Of a stretch of 12,687 nucleotides of DNA, positions 1-6,769 are shown piece after piece. The stretch spans positions 1 to 12,687 of the forward strand of contig DJML01000019.1 in NCBI GenBank assembly GCA_002436505.1, read 5' to 3'. The stretch's first letter is position 1; each line of letters begins with the position of its first letter. The position numbers and the translations under genes were made by a program. The stretch is from Bacteroidetes bacterium UBA6491 (lineage in GTDB: Bacteria > Bacteroidota > Bacteroidia > NS11-12g > UBA9320). The notes beneath the pieces are model-generated. The model ran no database searches. It saw only the letters and a program-made list of their open reading frames with translations, and had not been told where the DNA came from.

Positions 1-1
1 G

Positions 2-1372
2 AGAGGTTTGAATGCCGGAATCGAAAAAATGGCGAAGATCGCAATGCCTTTGCTGATCATTTTCGGGGTGTTTCTGGCAATAAAATCATTTACACTGGGC
101 GCAACAGGTGTTGAAGGTTGTGCGGATTGTAACACGCATAAAGGGATGGAATTCCTCTGGAACCCGGATTTCAGCAGTTTGTCAAACCCCGGAGTGTGGC
201 TGGCCGCTGCTGGACAGATATTTTTCACACTTTCCGTCGGGATGGGTACTATTCAATGTTATTCTTCTTACCTCAAATACAAGGACGATGTTGCTCTTAA
301 TGCCATGTCGGCAGGGTGGATGAACGGTTTTGTTGAAATTGTACTGGGAGCATCAGTGGTAATTCCTATTGCTGTTGGTTATATGGGTCTTGACTGGGTC
401 CTGGAGAACAATTCTGGTTTTGGCCTTGCGTTTCAAACCATGCCTTATCTCTTTGATAACTGGGGCGCGGTATTGTCAATAGTGGCGGGTATTGCCTGGT
501 TCGGGCTGTTGTTCTTTGCAGGCATCACCTCATCTCTGGCCATGGGAACACCCTGGATGGGATTTGTCGCCGATGAATTTAACTGGAGCAGGAACAAAGC
601 AGCAATTACCCTCGGAGTGGTAATCCTGTTTTTAGGATTGCCAACCATTTTCTTCTATGAGTATGGCGTATTTGGAGAATATGATTTCTGGACGGGTACT
701 TTTTCACTGGTTCTTTTTGCACTTGCCGAAGTAATTCTGTTTGCCTGGGTATTTGGTATGAAAAAAGGCTGGGAAGAGATCAATCATGGCTCTGACATCA
801 GGATTCCGGTCGTTTTTAAGTATATCATCAAATTTATTACCCCGGTTTTTATTCTTATTATTTTCCTTACATCTGTTTTTGAACCGGATGGCAATAAGAT
901 AGAGACCATGGATCATGTTTCGGTCAACGGGAACTCTTTAATAATTACCTCTTTGACTGGGGATGAACATATGTACGTACCTTCTGCTGAAATTGATGAT
1001 TTTGCATCAGGTGAGTTCAAAGAAGCTTTCAGGGACAAAGACGGGAACATCAGTGCAGTATTTGCCAGTGGAGATACTTCTGTGATACCAAGAGGTAATT
1101 TTGAAGTAGAGTCTATGGACGATTGGAAAACCGGATTTAAAATGCTTACACAGGCTGGTGTATGGCCATGGGCAGAATCAAGCATTATAAGGAAGGTGTT
1201 CCACTTGAACGAAAAGATTGTCTATCGTAAAGAAGGGAAGTTTACTGCAATGTTCTTTACTGATATGGCACGATTCTATCTCGTTTTAACTTTTATCGCT
1301 TTGTGCTTCATGGTATACAGAGCTCAGGTTTTAAGGGACAGGAGAAAACAACAGGAACAACTTGAGAGTTAA
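2..1372 (+). CDS. NSS-family sodium-dependent amino-acid symporter, C-terminal part (5' end outside window)
   Basis: The protein is an inner-membrane, Na+-coupled symporter of the neurotransmitter:sodium symporter (LeuT) family. The frame is open to the window edge, so the TTG at nt 8 is not a real start. By memory comparison with LeuT, the sequence begins just before TM5 (NAGIEKMAKIAMP) and about 190 N-terminal residues are missing. Counting from nt 8, TM6 carries FFTLSVGMG (72-80), TM7 carries N106 (a Na+ ligand position in LeuT), and TM8 carries the ITSS motif (173-176) that lines the Na2 and substrate sites. The motifs DFWTGT and KGWEEIN are also typical. TM11 ends near residue 290. A hydrophilic segment of about 125 residues follows before TM12 (about 417-438), much longer than in LeuT. 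A CxxC (C38, C41) lies in the TM5-TM6 loop. Two tiny membrane-protein genes follow at once, as with MetP/MetS-type transporters. Family assignment is firm; the substrate is unknown, and methionine or alanine is only a guess from the small subunits. Confidence 0.95.
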   Translation, partial: RGLNAGIEKMAKIAMPLLIIFGVFLAIKSFTLGATGVEGCADCNTHKGMEFLWNPDFSSLSNPGVWLAAAGQIFFTLSVGMGTIQCYSSYLKYKDDVALNAMSAGWMNGFVEIVLGASVVIPIAVGYMGLDWVLENNSGFGLAFQTMPYLFDNWGAVLSIVAGIAWFGLLFFAGITSSLAMGTPWMGFVADEFNWSRNKAAITLGVVILFLGLPTIFFYEYGVFGEYDFWTGTFSLVLFALAEVILFAWVFGMKKGWEEINHGSDIRIPVVFKYIIKFITPVFILIIFLTSVFEPDGNKIETMDHVSVNGNSLIITSLTGDEHMYVPSAEIDDFASGEFKEAFRDKDGNISAVFASGDTSVIPRGNFEVESMDDWKTGFKMLTQAGVWPWAESSIIRKVFHLNEKIVYRKEGKFTAMFFTDMARFYLVLTFIALCFMVYRAQVLRDRRKQQEQLES

Positions 1373-1413
1373 TAATGAGAAGTTGATAGTTTATAAGATC
1401 AAAAAATTGTAAA

Positions 1414-1569
1414 ATGAATTCAAAAGCAATGATATTGATGATCGTGGTTCAGGCTGCGGTTGTTTTAATAACTGGATACTTTTTTATAAAGGTACTCAGG
1501 ACTCCGCCAAATCCGGAACCTGATTCCTTCAGTGAAAATGATGATGTTGTAGAGCGACAGGATGAGTAA
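1414..1569 (+). CDS. Small single-span membrane protein, MetS-like NSS transporter small subunit
   Basis: This 51-residue ORF starts at ATG 1414, 41 bases after the transporter stop, behind an A-rich stretch (AAAAAATTGTAAA) of the kind Bacteroidota use instead of a Shine-Dalgarno sequence. Residues about 5-27 form one hydrophobic helix beginning AMILMIVVQAAVV, followed by YFFIKVL and a proline-rich acidic tail (PPNPEPDSF to the end). In Corynebacterium the NSS methionine/alanine importer MetP needs a small partner, MetS, encoded next to it, and similar small subunits follow NSS genes in many bacteria. The pattern (short N-terminus, AxxxMIV-type helix, Tyr near the end of the helix, charged tail) fits that family. 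The assignment rests on context and composition. The stop codon overlaps the next start. Confidence 0.75.
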   Translation: MNSKAMILMIVVQAAVVLITGYFFIKVLRTPPNPEPDSFSENDDVVERQDE

Positions 1570-1702
1570 CGAGAACTATGCTATATTTTTAATACTGAGT
1601 GAGATAGTGATCACTGCAGTAGCATTTATCGGAGCATACCTGATCTTCAGGCCATTGTTCAGGAAAAAACCGGAAGAAACTGACGACCAGGAGAGATCTT
1701 AG
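1562..1702 (+). CDS. Second small single-span membrane protein, putative NSS transporter subunit
   Basis: This 46-residue ORF starts at ATG 1562 inside the last codons of the preceding small gene (8-base overlap, +1 frame), an arrangement that implies translational coupling. It begins MSNENYAIFLILSEIVITAV, so one hydrophobic helix spans about residues 7-28. A basic patch (FRPLFRKK) and an acidic tail ending EERS-like (ETDDQERS) follow. The positive-inside rule puts the C-terminus in the cytoplasm. It looks like a paralogue-type partner of the upstream protein, though sequence identity between them is low. Its stop (TAG 1700-1702) overlaps the end of the convergent thioredoxin gene by four bases. 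I do not recognise it as a named protein. The coding call rests on coupling, topology and lack of any competing frame. Confidence 0.65.
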   Translation: MSNENYAIFLILSEIVITAVAFIGAYLIFRPLFRKKPEETDDQERS

Positions 1703-2118
1703 TCAAACCTTGTATCCCGAATAGCGAATTTTAGGTCATTTAGAAAAATAACCGGGGGCTTAAATCCTATTATTCTTAGGAAAACCTCATTACTTATAGG
1801 ATCTGTTGCAATAAATGTTGGATATTGATTTACTCTAAACTGCATCCCTAGCTTTTTACCTTCTGGTTTATCAATATCAACGACTACCCATACGTAATTA
1901 GAGTCGATATAAGTAAGAACAGAAGAATCCCTTAATGTTGTGGCCTCCATCTGCTTGCAAGGCGCGCACCACGATGCTGTAAATTCATAGAGTACCGCTT
2001 TATCTCCGGAAAGTTGCAGAGAATCATTGTATTGAACTGGCCTGACAATTCCCTGGGCATTGGAAAAAGACATGCCGCCAAGTAATAGAATCCAAAGCAA
2101 ACCACATACTTTGTGCAT
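1699..2118 (-). CDS. Secreted thioredoxin-fold protein
   Basis: This 139-residue protein has a Sec signal peptide: a short basic start (MHK), a hydrophobic core about residues 5-17, and likely cleavage after SNA (residues 19-21). The mature part is a thioredoxin domain with the redox motif WCAPC (50-54; Cys51 and Cys54) and the cis-proline motif QYPT (Pro100). It should therefore act in the periplasm as a disulfide reductase or oxidoreductase; the partner is unknown. It resembles the thioredoxin_7 (DUF255-like) group more than DsbA. Its ATG overlaps the lspA stop by one base (TAATG), so translation is probably coupled. This is the last gene of the ileS operon. No terminator hairpin is visible after it, and it runs tail-to-tail into the NSS operon. 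Confidence 0.9.
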   Translation of the reverse strand: MHKVCGLLWILLLGGMSFSNAQGIVRPVQYNDSLQLSGDKAVLYEFTASWCAPCKQMEATTLRDSSVLTYIDSNYVWVVVDIDKPEGKKLGMQFRVNQYPTFIATDPISNEVFLRIIGFKPPVIFLNDLKFAIRDTRFD

Positions 2119-2867
2119 TATTCGGTAGAGTCGTCGTCTTCGGCATTATGAGGCCCTGAGATTATGTCTTTATCCCCGTTCGCGGGCAAATGATCGTTTT
2201 CTGTTTCGTTCAGATCATCTGATAAAGATCGTTCATCTTCTTTCCTTACAAAAATGGACCTCTGAAAAAGTATCAGCGTAAATACCCCAATGCTGATGGA
2301 AGCGTCGGCGATATTAAAAATGGGTCTGAAAAATTCAAAATAGCGTCCGCCCAGCAACCAGTCGGGGAAGTGGCCAGTGATCATTGGGAAATAAAGCATG
2401 TCCACCACGCATCCTTTAAACCACGGAGCATAGCCATTCAAAGGGTCAATAGTAGCGATCTGATACGGAGAACTGCTGGAGAACAACCATCCGTAGAATA
2501 CAGAATCCAGAATATTCCCTAAAGCTCCCGCAAGGATCAGTGTAAAACAAACTACGGCCATTACCGAAGCACTTCTTCGGATAATATGGATCAGGTACCA
2601 TGAAATACCCACAGCAGCGAACATTCTAAATACGGTAAGAATAATTTTACCGTCATCACCTCCGGGCCTGAATCCAAATGCCATACCGCAGTTTTCAGTA
2701 AAATGAAGTTTGAACCAATTGCCAAAAATGGCAATTTCATCACCAATGGCCATATTGGTCTTGATCCAGAACTTCAACCACTGGTCCAGGATCAGAATAA
2801 TGAGAAGCACTCCTATTGCCAGTAAGTACTTCTTTCGAGGAGATGTGTTTTTGTCGTTGGACTCCAA
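2118..2867 (-). CDS. lspA: Lipoprotein signal peptidase (signal peptidase II)
   Basis: LspA is an inner-membrane aspartyl protease that removes signal peptides from prolipoproteins after the lipobox cysteine has been diacylated. Four membrane helices are visible. Family motifs are present in order: LDQWLK (Asp28), ENCGMAFG (58-65), GALGNILDS (catalytic Asp121) and FNIADASISIG (catalytic Asp188). The Arg that normally follows the first catalytic Asp (GNxxDR) is Ser here, which I recall as common in Bacteroidota. At 249 residues the protein is longer than the usual 160-ish. There is an extra loop of about 20-25 residues between Asp121 and VVD (154-156), and a hydrophilic, strongly acidic tail from about residue 207. 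It lies 12 bases after the dksA-like gene and is coupled to the thioredoxin gene downstream. Confidence 0.96.
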   Translation of the reverse strand: MESNDKNTSPRKKYLLAIGVLLIILILDQWLKFWIKTNMAIGDEIAIFGNWFKLHFTENCGMAFGFRPGGDDGKIILTVFRMFAAVGISWYLIHIIRRSASVMAVVCFTLILAGALGNILDSVFYGWLFSSSSPYQIATIDPLNGYAPWFKGCVVDMLYFPMITGHFPDWLLGGRYFEFFRPIFNIADASISIGVFTLILFQRSIFVRKEDERSLSDDLNETENDHLPANGDKDIISGPHNAEDDDSTE

Positions 2868-2879
2868 AAAGAGATCAGA

Positions 2880-3257
2880 TTATTTGTACTGGTTCTTTTT
2901 TGCTTCAATGCTTTGCGTGGTGTGAGGCACAGCACGAAGTCGTTCTTTGGAAATGAGTTTTCCTGTCACACGGCAGATCCCGTACGTTTTATTCTCAATT
3001 CTGACCAAAGCAGCTTCTAAATTCTGAATGAATTTAAGCTGACGTGCAGCCAGTTGACTAGTGCTTTCTTTTTGAAGAGTAGATGAACCGTCTTCTAACG
3101 TCTTATATACACTGCCTGTATCATCAGTACCATTTTCATTCTCAGACTGAAGTGATTCAGTTAAAATTCTCAATTCATCTTTAGCGCCATCCAGTTTCTT
3201 AATGATCAGCTCTTTGAACTCAATCAATTCCTGATCGCTGTACCTTGATTTTTCCAT
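2880..3257 (-). CDS. TraR/DksA-family regulator with degenerate zinc finger
   Basis: This 125-residue DksA-like protein probably binds the RNA polymerase secondary channel and adjusts transcription, together with ppGpp in well-studied relatives. The N-terminal half forms the coiled coil (about residues 8-40 and 60-90), with an acidic turn containing TDDTGS (44-49). The C-terminal zinc-finger region is YGICRVTGKLISKERLRAV and what follows. Zinc ligands are expected at 95, 98, 116 and 119, and here they are Cys, Thr, Ser and Ala, so zinc binding is very unlikely. The ATG at 3257 is preferred because relatives begin near MEKxRYSD. An upstream in-frame TTG at 3278 would overlap the ileS stop and add seven residues. 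ileS ends 17 bases before the chosen ATG, so this gene is in the ileS operon. Confidence 0.92.
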   Translation of the reverse strand: MEKSRYSDQELIEFKELIIKKLDGAKDELRILTESLQSENENGTDDTGSVYKTLEDGSSTLQKESTSQLAARQLKFIQNLEAALVRIENKTYGICRVTGKLISKERLRAVPHTTQSIEAKKNQYK

Positions 3258-3274
3258 AATTTTATCTTCTTTAC

Positions 3275-6200
3275 TCAAATACTTTTATTGATCTCTACTT
3301 TCGTTGAGATTCCGTTAACATCAATTTCATCGGTTAATCCCTGTTCTTCAGTGAAATTAATCTTAGATGCAAGAATTTCCGCGCAAATATAATCATTAAA
3401 ACGCGTGACAGATTCCTTTAGTTTCCCACCGGTATTCAACGTGACAATTATCTTATCCGTGACGTCAAATCCTTTGTCTTTCCTAAGATTTTGCAGCCTG
3501 TTTACCAATTCACGTGCAAAGCCCTCAGCCTCCAGATCTTCTGTAATAGTGATGTCAAGTGCAACGGTGATCCTTCCGTTGCTTTCTACAAGCCATCCAG
3601 GCATATCTGTGGACGATATTTCAACATCCTCTTGCTGTATTGTGAACACCTCTCCATCACCTAACCGAAGATCAAAAGGCTCTCCTGCTTCAATGTTTTC
3701 GATCTGTCCCTGTCCCAGTTCTCCTATCAAGCCGGCAATTTCCTTCATGTATCTACCTGCTTTCTTTCCCAGGACCTTGAAATTAGGCTTGATGTTCTTT
3801 ACTATATGGACCTCACTGTTGTCGTCCAGATACTCCAGTTCTTTAACGTTCACTTCCTGCAGTATAATGTGCTCCACTTCCTTCAAAGATTGCCTGAAAT
3901 CCTCTGTATGAACCGGTACCATGATCTTGGCCAAAGGTTGACGCACTTTTATCTGTTCTTTTTTACGGATCGCAAGGATCATTGATGAAATGTCCTGGGC
4001 GATCTCCATTTTTTCTTCCAGATGCTTGTCAATGTATTTTTCATTAACAGAAGGGTAGTCTTCAAGGTGAACGGACGATTTTGCGCGCTTACCTATGGCT
4101 GCTTTCATGTCCTGATACAATTGATCGGCATAAAAAGGGGCAAAAGAAGCCATAAGGATGCTTATCTTCTCAAGGCATTCCGCCAGCGTCTGGTAAGCAG
4201 ATACCTTATCATTCCCTCTTTCACCTTTCCAAAATCTTCTTCTTCCCAGGCGAACATACCAGTTACTTAAGTGATCAATCGTGAAATCCTGTATTGCCCT
4301 TGTCGCTTTGGTAGGCTCATACTGGTCCATGTTGTTTTGCACATCTTTGACCAGAGAGTTAAGCAGAGAGAGGATCCATTTATCAAGTTCCGGGCGATCT
4401 TCAACAGGAATATACTTTTCTTCGCCTGTATAATCGTCAATGTTAGCATACAACGCGAAAAATGAATAAACATTCTGAAGTGTACCAAAGAACTTCCTCC
4501 TGGTCTCGTCCAGGCCATCCATGCTGAATTTCAGATTTTCCCATGGGGCGGCATTGCTTAACATGTACCAACGGACAACATCAGCGCCGTATTTGTCAAT
4601 GGTATCAAAAGGGTCAACGGTGTTTCCAAGTCGCTTGGACATCTTGTTGCCATTCTTGTCCAGCACCAGTCCATTCGCCATAACATTTTTATAGGCCACG
4701 GAGTCAAACAGCATTGTACCGATAACATGTAAGGTAAAAAACCATCCTCTGGTCTGATCTACGCCTTCGGCAATAAAATCTGCAGGAAAGGCCTTATGGT
4801 TGTCTATAAGATCTTTATTCTCAAAAGGATAATGCAACTGTGCATAGGGCATGGCCCCTGAATCAAACCATACATCAATTAGGTCAGATTCACGGTACAT
4901 TGGCTTACCTTGGTCAGAGAGGAGCACGACACGATCAATATAGGGTCGGTGAAGATCCAGTTCACGGCCTTCAAAAGGGTCGCTATCCATTACACCTGCA
5001 TCAAGTGCTTTTTTTATTTCGCTCCTTAATTCTTCAATTGAACCGATGCATTTTTCTTCCCCGTTATCGCTTCTCCATACCGGCAAAGGGGTTCCCCAGT
5101 ATCTTGAACGCGAAAGATTCCAGTCTACAAGATTTTCTAACCAGTTTCCAAACCTTCCGACCCCTGTTGAAGCAGGTTTCCAGTTGATCTTGTTGTTGTT
5201 CTCGATCAGTTTATCCTTTACCGCTGTGGTGCGAATGAACCATGATTCAAGGGGATAATAAAGGATCGGTTTATCTGTTCTCCAGCAATGCGGATAACTG
5301 TGCTCATATTTCTCAACCTTAAATGCTTTATTGCTTTCCTTTAATTTAATGGCAATGTAAACATCAGTTGACTGATAATCAGGTGCACTTTCGTCCTCAT
5401 CAAGGTAGTTCTTTACGTATTTGCCCGCAAGATCTCCTGCAGTGTCAATGAATTTTCCCTTTTTATCAACCAGCGTGAGTGCGGCAATGTTGTTCTGAGA
5501 AGCTGCCCTGAAATCATCGGCACCGAATGAAGGAGCCAAATGAACGATTCCGGTTCCATCTTCTGTAGTCACAAAATCGGCAACGATTATTTTAAAGGCA
5601 TCACCATCAGGTTGCACATATGGCATAAGTTGCTCATATTTAAGTCCTTCTAATTCAGCTCCTTTTATGTTTTTCACTACCTCCCAAGGAACGATCTTAT
5701 TCCCAGCTGAATAATCCTTCAGTGGTTCATTTTTACCTTCGTCTTTGAAATATTTTGGAACAAGATCAGCAGCTAAAATTACAGTAACAGGCAGACCTGT
5801 ATAAATATTGAAGGTCCTGACAACACTATAGTCGATCTTTTTCCCGACACCAAGAGCGGTATTTGAAGGCAAGGTCCATGGTGTGGTAGTCCAGGCAAGA
5901 CAGTAAACATCGCTCCAGTCTGAATCCAGTCCAATTGATTGCGGGTTTTTAAGTTTGAACTGAGCAACTACCGTGGTATCTTTAACGTCTTTATAGGTTC
6001 CAGGCTGATTTAATTCATGAGAGCTAAGCCCTGTACCGGCAGCTGGCGAATAAGGTTGAATGGTGTATCCCTTATACAGGAAATCCTTCTTATAGAGTTC
6101 TTTCAGCAGATACCAAACTGTTTCTATGTAATTGTTCTCGTAAGTGATGTACGGATGCTCCAGGTCCACCCAGTACCCGATCTTCTCAGTTAAGAGGTCC

Positions 6201-6616
6201 CATGTATCTTTAAATTTCAATACGTCCCTACGACATGCTTTGTTGTAGTCTTCTACGGAGATCTTTTCTCCGATGTCATCTTTTGTTATACCGAGTGACT
6301 TCTCCACCTGAAGTTCAATAGGAAGCCCGTGAGTGTCCCAACCCGCTTTCCGGTCTACCTGGTATCCCTGAAGTGTTTTGTATCGACAGAAAACATCCTT
6401 TAGGGCCCTGCTAATAACATGGTGGATACCCGGCAAACCATTTGCAGAAGGAGGACCTTCATAAAAAACAAACGGTTTCTCTCCATCGCGATTTGAAATG
6501 CTTTTTTCAAAGATTTTATTTTCCTTCCAGAACTGAAGAATACGTGTTTCCAGTTCAGGTAGATTTTGAAGTCCATATTCAGGATACGTCTTTGAAGCCA
6601 TTTTAGGATCTGTCAT
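3275..6616 (-). CDS. ileS: Isoleucyl-tRNA synthetase, IleRS2-like, with GXHH signature
   Basis: The enzyme charges tRNA-Ile with isoleucine in the cytoplasm; this copy has 1113 residues. The Rossmann catalytic domain starts with FYEGPPSANGLPGIHHV (51-67). The class I signature normally His-x-Gly-His reads Gly63-Ile-His-His66. AGWDTHGLPIE follows at 91-101. The CP1 editing domain carries WTTTPWTLPSN (242-252) and GTGIVHLAPSFGADDF (about 354-369). The catalytic core resumes with DVWFDSGAMPYAQ and the KMSKR loop (658-662). An anticodon-binding helical domain (about 690-850) and a C-terminal region with EGFARELVNRLQ follow. The length and C-terminus, with no terminal zinc finger, fit the eukaryote-like IleRS2 type. 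ATG 6616 and ATG 6601 (MASKTYPEY) are both possible starts. A promoter element sits at 6634-6641. This is the lead gene of a four-gene operon. Confidence 0.98.
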   Translation of the reverse strand: MTDPKMASKTYPEYGLQNLPELETRILQFWKENKIFEKSISNRDGEKPFVFYEGPPSANGLPGIHHVISRALKDVFCRYKTLQGYQVDRKAGWDTHGLPIELQVEKSLGITKDDIGEKISVEDYNKACRRDVLKFKDTWDLLTEKIGYWVDLEHPYITYENNYIETVWYLLKELYKKDFLYKGYTIQPYSPAAGTGLSSHELNQPGTYKDVKDTTVVAQFKLKNPQSIGLDSDWSDVYCLAWTTTPWTLPSNTALGVGKKIDYSVVRTFNIYTGLPVTVILAADLVPKYFKDEGKNEPLKDYSAGNKIVPWEVVKNIKGAELEGLKYEQLMPYVQPDGDAFKIIVADFVTTEDGTGIVHLAPSFGADDFRAASQNNIAALTLVDKKGKFIDTAGDLAGKYVKNYLDEDESAPDYQSTDVYIAIKLKESNKAFKVEKYEHSYPHCWRTDKPILYYPLESWFIRTTAVKDKLIENNNKINWKPASTGVGRFGNWLENLVDWNLSRSRYWGTPLPVWRSDNGEEKCIGSIEELRSEIKKALDAGVMDSDPFEGRELDLHRPYIDRVVLLSDQGKPMYRESDLIDVWFDSGAMPYAQLHYPFENKDLIDNHKAFPADFIAEGVDQTRGWFFTLHVIGTMLFDSVAYKNVMANGLVLDKNGNKMSKRLGNTVDPFDTIDKYGADVVRWYMLSNAAPWENLKFSMDGLDETRRKFFGTLQNVYSFFALYANIDDYTGEEKYIPVEDRPELDKWILSLLNSLVKDVQNNMDQYEPTKATRAIQDFTIDHLSNWYVRLGRRRFWKGERGNDKVSAYQTLAECLEKISILMASFAPFYADQLYQDMKAAIGKRAKSSVHLEDYPSVNEKYIDKHLEEKMEIAQDISSMILAIRKKEQIKVRQPLAKIMVPVHTEDFRQSLKEVEHIILQEVNVKELEYLDDNSEVHIVKNIKPNFKVLGKKAGRYMKEIAGLIGELGQGQIENIEAGEPFDLRLGDGEVFTIQQEDVEISSTDMPGWLVESNGRITVALDITITEDLEAEGFARELVNRLQNLRKDKGFDVTDKIIVTLNTGGKLKESVTRFNDYICAEILASKINFTEEQGLTDEIDVNGISTKVEINKSI

Positions 6617-6633
6617 CTCATTTATAAAGCGTG

Positions 6634-6641
6634 CAAAGGTA
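6634..6641 (-). promoter_or_regulatory. Bacteroidota -7 promoter element for the ileS operon
   Basis: The minus strand reads TACCTTTG here, matching the TAnnTTTG -7 consensus of the Bacteroidota housekeeping sigma factor. It ends 17 bases before the ATG at 6616 and 32 before the alternative ATG at 6601. No clear -33 TTTG is seen at the expected distance. Confidence 0.55.
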
Positions 6642-6686
6642 ATATTTTGGAACGGAACCTCAGAGGGGTAGGGTAGGATTAAGAAA

Positions 6687-6708
6687 ATAACCTATCCGGA
6701 TAGGTTAT
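6687..6708. repeat. 22-bp perfect palindrome, possible operator or second terminator stem
   Basis: The core CCTATCCGGATAGG extends on both sides with ATAA and TTAT to give a perfect 22-bp inverted repeat. It lies about 45 bases upstream of the ileS -7 element and directly beyond the CBS-gene terminator. Read on the minus strand it is followed by TTTCTT, so it could form a second, back-up terminator hairpin with a CCGG loop. Perfect dyad symmetry without a spacer is also typical of a dimeric repressor site. The sequence alone does not decide. Confidence 0.6.
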
Positions 6709-6742
6709 AAAAGAAAGGCCGTGCGTTTCACAACGAACGGCC
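6709..6742 (-). terminator. Rho-independent terminator of the CBS-domain gene
   Basis: On the minus strand GGCCGTTCGTT pairs with AACGCACGGCC across a four-base loop (GTGA). This gives an 11-bp GC-rich stem with one mismatch (6717-6742), followed at once by TTTCTTTT. It lies 28 bases after the stop of the CBS-domain gene, which is transcribed in this direction. Confidence 0.8.
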
Positions 6743-6769
6743 GTATAAAGCAGTCAACTTCTTGTCAAG

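Noticed and set aside
8..10. TTG as the true start of the NSS transporter
   Set aside because: The frame is open upstream and the protein would lack TM1-TM4, which hold part of the substrate and Na+ sites. The gene is cut by the window edge.
1633..1670. CCTGA-TCT-TCAGG inverted repeat near the end of the second small gene as a terminator
   Set aside because: The stem is only five base pairs, lies within the coding sequence and has no T-tract after it on either strand.
3258..3278. TTG start extending the DksA-like protein by seven residues, overlapping the ileS stop
   Set aside because: The ATG at 3257 matches the usual N-terminus of the family. The overlap is suggestive of coupling but not enough to prefer a TTG.
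3405..3911. 168-residue open frame on the plus strand inside ileS
   Set aside because: It lies antisense to the well-conserved C-terminal part of IleRS and is Ser-rich and Pro-rich with no recognisable domain, as expected of a shadow frame.
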